A stretch of DNA of 11,496 nt from Pleurocapsa sp. MO_226.B13. GTDB taxonomy: Bacteria; Cyanobacteriota; Cyanobacteriia; Cyanobacteriales; Xenococcaceae. Under the pieces are notes generated by a model. That model had not been told where the DNA came from. It did not search any database and worked only from the letters and a program-made list of their open reading frames with translations. The position numbers were made by a program, and so were the translations under genes. Positions 6,184-11,496 of the stretch are shown here, piece after piece (position 1 is the first letter of the stretch; each line of letters starts with the position of its first letter). The DNA is taken from the NCBI GenBank assembly GCA_030064795.1, contig JASJEI010000144.1, forward strand, positions 1-11,496, written 5' to 3'.

Positions 6184-7050
6184 ATGATGGATAGTAAGTT
6201 AATCAGATACCAAACATTACCTGTTTGGACAAAAGATACCTTGCCACAGTCTTTTCAGGAAAAACATAATACCAAGCAGGGAACTTGGGCAAAATTGACA
6301 ATCTTAGAGGGAGAGTTGAAGTATTATGCTTTAGATCAAAATGGTGATATACAATCGACTCAGATCTGCTCGACAGAAAATCCACCACCTTTGGTTGAGC
6401 CTCAAGCCTGGCATAAAGTCGAGCCTTTAGTCGATAATCTGCGCTGTTTTCTAGAATTCTATTGTCTCCCCGAACACTACTATCAAAAGAAATATCAGCT
6501 TTCAGCTCCCCATTCCGAGGTGCTTGAGGTTTTGAAATATATTCAGTCGGGGGATGCGTTAGATTTGGGATGTGGTCGAGGTCGTAACAGTATATTGCTT
6601 CACACCAAAGGTTTTTCCGTCACAGCTCTCGATAAATCTGAAGCAGCTATTGGCAAACTCCAGGAAATTATTGATGCCGAAAAAGAATGCTTTGGTATTG
6701 ATGCCAAGGTATACGATATCCAGACTGCATCGATCGAAAATCATTACGATCTGATTATTTCCACAGTAGTTTTTCAGTTTTTACAATCTGAATCGGTGAG
6801 CTCTGTGATTCAAAATATGCAAGAGCATACCTTACCTGGGGGATATAATTTGATTGTTGCTCCTGTCTCCACAAGCGATTGTCCCTGTCCAATCGAGTTT
6901 CCTTTTACCTTTGCGGAAAATGAGCTTAGGGAATATTATCATCTATGGAAAATATGCAAATATAACGAGGAGTTAGGAACGTTTCAGCGAATGGACGAAC
7001 AGGGTAATCCCTATCAGGCAAAGTTTGCGACACTAATTGCCCAAAAATAA
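6184..7050 (+). CDS. tehB: TehB-type S-adenosylmethionine-dependent methyltransferase (tellurite resistance)
   Basis: 288 aa, the size of Haemophilus influenzae TehB (about 286 aa), which it resembles along its length as I remember that protein. The N-terminal cupin-like DUF1971 domain (about 8-95) includes TLPVWTKDTLPQSFQEKHNT and EPQAWHKVEPL. The methyltransferase domain (about 105-288) has SAM motif I DLGCGRGRN (127-135), STVVFQFL and the C-terminal FTFAENELREYY. It is a cytoplasmic enzyme thought to methylate tellurite and related chalcogen oxyanions. AAGAGG abuts the first ATG (6184) and lies 3 nt before a second ATG (6187), so either may be used. It stands alone between the partition and replication blocks with no TehA partner, so it is probably cargo. 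Confidence 0.93.
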   Translation: MMDSKLIRYQTLPVWTKDTLPQSFQEKHNTKQGTWAKLTILEGELKYYALDQNGDIQSTQICSTENPPPLVEPQAWHKVEPLVDNLRCFLEFYCLPEHYYQKKYQLSAPHSEVLEVLKYIQSGDALDLGCGRGRNSILLHTKGFSVTALDKSEAAIGKLQEIIDAEKECFGIDAKVYDIQTASIENHYDLIISTVVFQFLQSESVSSVIQNMQEHTLPGGYNLIVAPVSTSDCPCPIEFPFTFAENELREYYHLWKICKYNEELGTFQRMDEQGNPYQAKFATLIAQK

Positions 7051-7338
7051 ATCTGTACCCATAAGTCTAAAAACGTCCTCTGCGCTCTCTGAGGCGACTT
7101 TAGAGCTAAGGGTATGTGAAAGGTGGTATTTGAGCAGAAACCACTTCTAGAGGCTTTATATAGGCTTCTATGGTGTGTTTTTAGCGATCGTCGATAATTA
7201 ACTATCAAATTCTCGATTATTGTCTCGCCAAGCATTTTAATTTTCTCCTCAGCAGTAAAATCACCTCTACCCTCTACTTGTCAACTCAAAACAACCCTAG
7301 AACCTCCAGAGTGACGATAGTTTAACTCTACTCTTAGA
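7051..7338. other. Intergenic region between tehB and the replication origin
   Basis: No supported gene. A minus-strand frame beginning at 7235 has a good AGGAG ribosome site, but its 73-aa product runs back into tehB and its second half looks like translated noncoding DNA. A near-HIP1 site (GCGATCGT) lies at about 7184. No convincing tehB terminator was seen. Confidence 0.4.
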
Positions 7339-7360
7339 CAAACTAGGCACATTTTAGGGC
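7339..7360 (+). repeat. Iteron 1 (variant)
   Basis: Differs from the other three copies at one base (AAACTAGGCAC instead of AAACCTGGCAC region: CT to TA, two adjacent positions). It is set apart, 128 bp upstream of iteron 2, next to the perfect DnaA box. Confidence 0.85.
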
Positions 7361-7375
7361 AGGAGCTAGGGGGAG

Positions 7376-7384
7376 TTATCCACA
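7376..7384 (+). promoter_or_regulatory. DnaA box TTATCCACA
   Basis: Perfect match to the standard DnaA-binding consensus, between iteron 1 and the AT-rich segment. A second near-perfect box is CTATCCACA at 7512-7520. Confidence 0.85.
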
Positions 7385-7466
7385 GATATTGCTTGTGTTC
7401 TTATGTTCATAAATATTGTTCTATGTTCTAGGCTTGTAACCTGTTGATATTATTACTTATATCGGG

Positions 7467-7488
7467 CAAACCTGGCACATTTTAGGGC
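7467..7488 (+). repeat. Iteron 2
   Basis: Contains the core AAACCTGGCACATTTTAGGG. It is immediately followed by iteron 3 at a 21-bp period, which puts both on the same face of the helix. Confidence 0.93.
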
Positions 7489-7509
7489 AAACCTGGCACA
7501 TTTTAGGGC
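7488..7509 (+). repeat. Iteron 3
   Basis: Identical to iteron 2 and sharing its boundary C at 7488. It is followed by GACTATCCACAGG, which contains the second DnaA box. Confidence 0.93.
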
Positions 7510-7543
7510 GACTATCCACAGGCAAGTTTTTTGGTAAATCTCT

Positions 7544-7565
7544 CAAACCTGGCACATTTTAGGGC
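7544..7565 (+). repeat. Iteron 4
   Basis: Identical to iterons 2 and 3, 56 bp downstream of iteron 3. It abuts the inverted repeat in front of rep. Confidence 0.93.
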
Positions 7566-7569
7566 GACT

Positions 7570-7601
7570 TGGGCACAAGATATAAAGCCTACTTGTGCCC
7601 A
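7570..7601. promoter_or_regulatory. Inverted repeat over the rep promoter, probable Rep autorepression operator
   Basis: TGGGCACAAG (7570-7579) and CTTGTGCCCA (7592-7601) are a perfect 10-bp inverted repeat with a 12-nt spacer. The spacer contains TATAAA (7581-7586), a good -10 box. Each arm carries GGCACA, the same core as the iterons (TGGCACATTTT). In pSC101, F and R6K, Rep dimers bind inverted iteron-like half-sites at the rep promoter to shut off rep, and this layout fits. No clear -35 box was found. Confidence 0.7.
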
Positions 7602-7656
7602 TTTTGGTTATTTGTCATTCTGCGAGTAATGAGAGGAATCAAAAGGGAATGAATAA

Positions 7657-8652
7657 ATGAACGTTGAGCCTACTGGAAGCCCTTGGATTGTTGATGAAAA
7701 CGACGAGGCAACTGTCGTTATTTCAACAGATGTAATGAAGATTAAAGTGCATGGGAAATTTAGACAGAGAGAAAGAAAGCTATTTGTACTTTTGATTCAT
7801 TCGGCGTGGGACGAACTGAGAAATGAAACCCGTCATACAATCGAAGTTGAAAAAATCAGAGACGTATTTCGGGAAGTCGCTAAAGTTAAGAACTTTGATG
7901 ATTGGTTGTGGGATTACCTTAACAATCTGGCAGAAATCAAGGTCACTTATAAAAGTAAGCAGTTGAAGGGACTATTCAGGCTTCTAGCATCCATAGCAAT
8001 CGATGACGAACAGAAAACAATTACCTACCAAATACCAGAAGACTTAAAAGACGTTCTTCTCGTACCAGAACAGTACGCTAGGCTGAGAACTCACTTTATA
8101 ATTGGCTTAAAAGGTAAGTATTCGGTTGCTCTCTACCAACTCTTAGAATCAAAAATCAACCTCAAAATAGTCAAGCAACGCGGTTATCTCGATATGCCCC
8201 TTGACGAACTAAAAAATTGGCTCGGAATAGGCAAAGAATACAACCATTGGAGTCACTTTAAAAACCGAGTTCTAATTCCAGCAGTTAACGAGATTAACAC
8301 CAACCCCATCGCTTCAACTTTTACTGTTAAGACCGAAACCCTACGAGGAAAATGGTCGAAGATTATCGCTATTCGATTTTTCCTCCAGAAAACTGCCAAA
8401 CGCATTCGACATGAAGAATCGATTCAAACATCAAGAGAAAAACAGCTTGAAGAGAACCTCTACAAGTTAGTTCCTCAGTTTGAGGAAACATGGGTAATCG
8501 AGACAACAGGCAAGCACTGCCCAGGACGGGATTATCGAGTTATAGAACGACAATTTAGAGAAAAGGTTTGGAAAGACGGTCAAAAACCAAAGAGTCCCAA
8601 AGCAGCGTTCGTAGGATACTGTAAGGCGGTCGGTCAAAATCCAGATTACTAG
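7657..8652 (+). CDS. rep: Plasmid replication initiator, Rep_3/RepB-type double winged-helix protein
   Basis: 331 aa. It binds the upstream iterons to open the origin and recruit host replication proteins. Two winged-helix halves are suggested: WH1 about 28-145 (RQRERKLFVLLI, IDDEQKTITYQIPEDL) and WH2 about 148-245. The hallmark LKGKYSVALYQLLES lies at 151-165 and FKNRVLIPAVNEIN at 201-214, both typical of Rep_3 initiators. Residues 250-331 form a charged C-terminal extension. The ATG at 7657 follows AAAAGGGAA with about 9 nt spacing. An ATG at 7649 opens only a three-codon frame and is not the start. Regulation is probably by Rep at the 7570-7601 inverted repeat. The gene ends 23 bp from the convergent TraD-family gene with no visible terminator. 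Confidence 0.93.
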   Translation: MNVEPTGSPWIVDENDEATVVISTDVMKIKVHGKFRQRERKLFVLLIHSAWDELRNETRHTIEVEKIRDVFREVAKVKNFDDWLWDYLNNLAEIKVTYKSKQLKGLFRLLASIAIDDEQKTITYQIPEDLKDVLLVPEQYARLRTHFIIGLKGKYSVALYQLLESKINLKIVKQRGYLDMPLDELKNWLGIGKEYNHWSHFKNRVLIPAVNEINTNPIASTFTVKTETLRGKWSKIIAIRFFLQKTAKRIRHEESIQTSREKQLEENLYKLVPQFEETWVIETTGKHCPGRDYRVIERQFREKVWKDGQKPKSPKAAFVGYCKAVGQNPDY

Positions 8653-8675
8653 ACAGAGGTACTTTTCTAGGACGA

Positions 8676-8963
8676 TTATTTTTTCAAGATCGCATCTCCC
8701 TGCTGCTTTAATGCCCTGAATGTTGGCTCATCGCGACAAAGTTCTGCTAGTTGAATAAATCCCGCCAGCAGCGCACTGCTATCAAGATCGAGAATTCCCG
8801 CACGTTCGGCGAGCCCACCAACTTCAATCAGTCTGCGAGTTCTCTCCTTTCTTCGTCGCTCTTTGAGTTTCGCTTCTTCTAGTGCAATCTTCCGATCTAC
8901 ATTCCGCCTCTTCTCTTTTAGTCGAAGTATCTTACTTTCGGCTTTATCAATGGGTTGACTCAT
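8676..8963 (-). CDS. Small TraD-family conjugal transfer protein
   Basis: 95 aa from the ATG at 8963, chosen because TGGAAG sits about 6 nt upstream. A GTG ten codons earlier (8993) is also open. Residues about 5-45 are a highly charged helix, probably a coiled coil (KAESKILRLKEKRRNVDRKI). It leads into RRKERTRRLIEVGGLAERAG, which matches the short conserved segment of Agrobacterium-type TraD proteins (an RRK-IELGGLV-KAGL pattern followed by a hydrophobic helix, here SSALLAGFIQLAEL). This small TraD is unrelated to the F-plasmid coupling protein of the same name. Its precise role is not established; in Ti plasmids it accompanies the relaxase and coupling-protein genes. Here it is divergent from the coupling-protein gene across 8964-9159. 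Confidence 0.72.
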   Translation of the reverse strand: MSQPIDKAESKILRLKEKRRNVDRKIALEEAKLKERRRKERTRRLIEVGGLAERAGILDLDSSALLAGFIQLAELCRDEPTFRALKQQGDAILKK

Positions 8964-9159
8964 TGCGAACTTCCAATTCTTTAGTATCGGCACACAGAGT
9001 ATCTCAATATAAACCCTACCCTGTTTGAAGTTTATGCACCGAATACAGAGGGTTTACCAATAATAAATATATACTGCGATGAAATAGTGCTTTTAACCTG
9101 TTATGCCTCTGGCTCATCTGAAGTGACATGATGCGTAACCTTTTTATGTGGAAAGCAAG
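8964..9159. other. Divergent promoter region between the TraD-family and coupling-protein genes
   Basis: An AT-rich spacer that should carry promoters for both directions. TATACT (9070-9075) is a possible plus-strand -10, and TATATT on the minus strand (9006-9011) a possible leftward -10. Neither has a good -35 at normal spacing, so I do not call exact promoters. Confidence 0.35.
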
Positions 9160-10644
9160 ATGTACTACAGTCTCAAACGAACAGGACACCTGGCGGTATC
9201 TGCCTTGGGAGTCACCTTTGTGCTTTTCTTCTCGTACCATCAGATGGTTGCACCTCTTGGGGTTCAGCTACCGCTTTTCTTCCGCATGAGTGGTGCTACA
9301 GCCTTGTGCTTTGCCCTGCTGTTATACAAGCATAACCAAAAGCAATCAGAGCGAGTCACCAAGGGGACTCGGATGCTTACACCAAAAGAGTTTAATCGGG
9401 CGGTCAACGGTGATGGTGTATTTATCCCCTGTATATTGGAAAAACCCTGGTATCTGCGGGTAATGCCTGGTGGAACAACTACCGTACCGCTTCGCATCCG
9501 TAAAAGCGAGGAATCAGTCCATATGTTAATTGCAGGAGATTCTGGGACGGGAAAATCAGCCTTACAACATACGTTACTACTTCAGCTTGCAGGGCGACCT
9601 ACCGATCGCGTTGCCGTGTACGATCCAGCAATGGAATTTTGGAATCATCACGGACAAAAGCACCGTGGCGATATATTGCTTCACCCACTAGAAGATGAGT
9701 GTCCCTATTGGGATATTGTCAGCGAAATTAGAAACCCCCTCGATGCTGCTGCGCTTGCCAAGAGCTTTATTCCCGATGCCAGAGAAGGGCAGGTGGACTT
9801 TTGGGATGATGCGCCTCGTCAAATACTGGCAGAACTTTTTATGGAATTAAAAAGGCAGGGGAAGGGGACTGAAACCTTGGTGCGGTGGTTAGCAGATCCA
9901 GAACTGATTTTCGATATAGTAAAGGGTACTGAGCTTGAGGTGATGATCGATAAAAATGCTCACGGTCAAAGAGCAGGGGTGTTGGCATCGTTAACCAGAA
10001 TCTCTAAATCAATAAAACTGCTTCCTGCACAGGATGGTCGTCCGACGTTTTCCTTTACTAAGTGGAGTAAACACAGTCATGCGTCGCTGTTTCTCGGCAC
10101 AAGGGGAGTCGGAGAACGGGAAGGATTACGACCGATACTTTCAGCGTGGCTTGATACGATGTTTTCTCGGTTGATGGAGCAGAAAGGGGGAACTCCTACC
10201 TGGTGTTTTGTCGATGAGCTTCCAACACTGCAACGCCTACCATCGCTAAAAACAGCCCTGCATGAGGGGAGAAAATTTAACCTGCGCCTGGTATTGGGCT
10301 TCCAGGGGCGATCGCAACTAGAACAACTCTATGGGCGAGATGCAGAATCACTGATGTCAGCACCTTCAACCCGAATATTTTTAAGAAGTAACGAGTATGC
10401 TGCTGCGGATTGGGCAGCCAAAAATATCGGGATGCCTGAACGAGAGCGGGAAGTAGAATCATTTACCTCGCCCTTAAGCTTTACTGGTAATGGCAAAGAA
10501 TCAGTGAGTGTCAGAACTGATAAGCGGACTGACTATCTGGTGTATCCAAATGAAATTCAGAACCTGCCGAAACTATCGGGCTACCTTCGGTATGACCAGT
10601 ATGCAGTCCCGATTAGTTTTAAGTATCCAAATCTTAAAGAATGA
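9160..10644 (+). CDS. VirD4/TraD-type type IV coupling protein
   Basis: Hexameric membrane ATPase predicted to receive the relaxase-DNA complex and pass it to a type IV secretion channel. 494 aa from the ATG at 9160, chosen because GGAAAG lies 4 nt upstream; a GTG at 9148 is also open but lacks a ribosome site. Residues counted from that GTG: membrane helices about 14-32 and 41-60, then a cytosolic ATPase. Walker A is GDSGTGKS (130-137) and Walker B WCFVDELP (352-359, Asp356/Glu357). LGFQGRSQLEQLYG (383-396) is the conserved post-Walker B segment of this family. The protein has normal length with both motifs intact. No mating-pair genes are seen in the window, so the element is either mobilizable or has the channel genes elsewhere. 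Confidence 0.93.
   Translation: MYYSLKRTGHLAVSALGVTFVLFFSYHQMVAPLGVQLPLFFRMSGATALCFALLLYKHNQKQSERVTKGTRMLTPKEFNRAVNGDGVFIPCILEKPWYLRVMPGGTTTVPLRIRKSEESVHMLIAGDSGTGKSALQHTLLLQLAGRPTDRVAVYDPAMEFWNHHGQKHRGDILLHPLEDECPYWDIVSEIRNPLDAAALAKSFIPDAREGQVDFWDDAPRQILAELFMELKRQGKGTETLVRWLADPELIFDIVKGTELEVMIDKNAHGQRAGVLASLTRISKSIKLLPAQDGRPTFSFTKWSKHSHASLFLGTRGVGEREGLRPILSAWLDTMFSRLMEQKGGTPTWCFVDELPTLQRLPSLKTALHEGRKFNLRLVLGFQGRSQLEQLYGRDAESLMSAPSTRIFLRSNEYAAADWAAKNIGMPEREREVESFTSPLSFTGNGKESVSVRTDKRTDYLVYPNEIQNLPKLSGYLRYDQYAVPISFKYPNLKE
10308..10315. repeat. HIP1 octamer GCGATCGC
   Basis: Second perfect HIP1 copy, inside the coupling-protein gene. One-mismatch versions occur near 7184 and 11476. Confidence 0.85.
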
Positions 10645-10680
10645 ACAGAGAACCGTCAGCTTACATCCTTACTTTTGTCG

Positions 10681-11232
10681 TTAGGCTAATGGGGCAGGAG
10701 GTATCACAAGTCCCTGAATGCTTAATTGATAAATAGTTATAGGAGTAAACTGCGCTTTCCATGCTGATAGTTTTTGATTAAATCCTCGCCAATCAAAACG
10801 ATTCAACCATTCTTTAAAACACGAAGAGATAGGACGAGAAGCAATCGGGGTATGATAGGAATGAGGATCGAACAATTCCAGTTGAACTCCCTCACCTTCC
10901 GAGAGAAAACTCACAAGTATTGATGCTAAAGAACGTAACGTTTTAACAAATCTTGTTTCATAGTGTGACTCTATTTCTAACGCCAGACATTGTATTCTTT
11001 TCACCGCACTTGAAAGTAAATTGAGTGTTGCTTCATCGCTGTAGCGGTGATTCATAAGCAGGGAGAGGGGAGAGATAATCGCTTTAATCGGACGTACCGT
11101 AATAATTGAAACGAGTGTTTTTTGCTTTCTGCGATATTCGCGTCTTACCTCTTCAGCAATTTCTTTTACTGTGGTGACAACGTGTTTAAACTCTGACCAG
11201 CGATCTATTTTTACTCTGTAGTATAAAGACAT
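10681..11232 (-). CDS. Uncharacterised 183-aa protein
   Basis: Not recognised. It has a basic, mainly helical N-terminal half (VTTVKEIAEEVRREYRRKQK about 20-38, then hydrophobic helices 40-110) and a Trp/Pro-containing C-terminus. There is no signal peptide, clear membrane span or known motif. QLELF (117-121) matches the short pattern used by many proteins to bind the DNA polymerase sliding clamp, but such pentapeptides also arise by chance. The gene converges on the coupling-protein gene with a 36-bp gap. The ATG at 11232 has no Shine-Dalgarno sequence, which is common in cyanobacteria. An extended -10 box 43 bp upstream supports expression from its own promoter. Confidence 0.7.
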   Translation of the reverse strand: MSLYYRVKIDRWSEFKHVVTTVKEIAEEVRREYRRKQKTLVSIITVRPIKAIISPLSLLMNHRYSDEATLNLLSSAVKRIQCLALEIESHYETRFVKTLRSLASILVSFLSEGEGVQLELFDPHSYHTPIASRPISSCFKEWLNRFDWRGFNQKLSAWKAQFTPITIYQLSIQGLVIPPAPLA

Positions 11233-11274
11233 GAGGTTAAGAAGGGGGTGTAGAGGACTTCTTTTATATCTCTT

Positions 11275-11283
11275 ATTATACCA
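11275..11283 (-). promoter_or_regulatory. Extended -10 promoter of the 183-aa gene
   Basis: The minus strand reads TGGTATAAT, a perfect TGnTATAAT extended -10, about 43 bp before the ATG at 11232. This would give a leader of roughly 35 nt. No good -35 is present at 17 bp, which extended -10 promoters can tolerate. Confidence 0.5.
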
Positions 11284-11347
11284 TAAGTATCAATATAAAT
11301 TACCAAACATACTCGAAAAAATCCTCATTTCTATTCTATAAAAACTC

Positions 11348-11496
11348 CTACATTGCTAACTGATATTTACGAGTTTGACGACGTTTTTCTGCTGTTTTAA
11401 ACACCAATTCTGCTGATTCTAAACTGTCACAAACTTGTTCTACCTGCCGTCCACGCTTGGAGCGGATGTCCCCCCACGATCGCACCACTATCCATT
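11348..11496 (-). CDS. WGR-domain protein, C-terminal end only (runs off the window)
   Basis: The minus strand has an open frame from the window edge to a TAG at 11348-11350, 48 codons long and too short for a 60-aa ORF filter. It contains VVRSWGDIRSKRGRQVEQV, followed by CDSLESAELVFKTAEKRRQ. This fits the WGR pattern (W-G-x-I-G-x-x-G-Q, then an acidic/Ser turn and an alpha helix with AxxxFxK) with Asp in place of the usual Arg of the name-giving triplet. WGR domains are small nucleic-acid-associated modules that also occur as short stand-alone proteins in cyanobacteria. The 5' end and total length are unknown. It is followed on the same strand by the 183-aa gene, 115 bp away. Confidence 0.7.
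   Translation of the reverse strand, partial: WIVVRSWGDIRSKRGRQVEQVCDSLESAELVFKTAEKRRQTRKYQLAM

Larger units (their letters stand above)
7339..7601. other. oriV: Plasmid replication origin (oriV) with iterons, DnaA boxes and AT-rich segment
   Basis: The region holds four direct iterons, a perfect DnaA box TTATCCACA (7376-7384), a one-mismatch box CTATCCACA (7512-7520), an AT-rich stretch about 7385-7465 that could be the unwinding element, and an inverted repeat overlapping the rep promoter. It lies directly upstream of a gene for a Rep_3-type initiator. Layout and components are those of iteron-controlled theta origins such as pSC101, R6K and F. Confidence 0.9.

Noticed and set aside
7014..7310. 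Minus-strand frame of about 73 aa (ATG at 7235) with a good AGGAG ribosome site, open further upstream as GRGDFTAEEKIKMLGE
   Set aside because: It overlaps the end of tehB, its second half has no protein-like character, and no family is recognised. It may be a small remnant, but I cannot support a gene.

Overview
The window reads as part of a cyanobacterial plasmid, or an integrated plasmid-like element. It holds an iteron-type replication origin with its initiator, a ParA/small-ParB partition cassette, a MOBQ-type relaxase with a candidate oriT, a VirD4-type coupling protein and a small TraD-family protein. Two perfect HIP1 octamers (GCGATCGC, 3972-3979 and 10308-10315), moderate GC by eye, and gene types common on cyanobacterial plasmids (WGR-domain protein, multi-PAS GGDEF-EAL protein) point to a cyanobacterium. 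No rRNA, tRNA, CRISPR array or intact insertion sequence was seen. Genus cannot be assigned from sequence alone.

Layout. 1-2141 (+): 3' part of a PAS-PAS-GGDEF-EAL sensor whose start lies outside the window. 2142-2371: convergent gap with a GC-rich hairpin. 2372-4238 (-): a lysine-rich protein of unknown function, preceded on the same strand by the relaxase. 4284-4383: strongly structured DNA that partly resembles the RSF1010 oriT. 4401-4716: AT-rich DNA with an 8-bp periodic repeat, leading into parA (4717-5490) and an overlapping gene for a ribbon-helix-helix ParB-like protein (5465-5854). 5851-5994: a second, much more regular 8-bp array. 6184-7050 (+): tehB. 7339-7601: origin with four iterons, two DnaA boxes, an AT-rich segment and an inverted repeat that probably autoregulates rep (7657-8652, +). 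8676-8963 (-): TraD-family protein. 9160-10644 (+): coupling protein. 10681-11232 (-): unknown 183-aa protein. 11348-11496 (-): C-terminal end of a WGR-domain protein.

Working together. Rep would bind the iterons to start replication and the inverted repeat to limit its own synthesis. ParA and the ribbon-helix-helix protein would segregate the plasmid using the octamer arrays on both sides of their genes. The relaxase would nick the adjacent oriT, and the coupling protein would hand the complex to a type IV secretion system that is not in this window. tehB and the c-di-GMP sensor look like cargo.

The most interesting observation is the 8-bp periodic DNA flanking parAB. In the downstream array 18 consecutive octamers all have T at position 2, and 15 of 18 have C at position 8. 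A 30-bp segment of the upstream DNA recurs inverted downstream with 28 of 30 matches. Second is a likely frameshift, or coupled small ORF, at the end of the lysine-rich gene.
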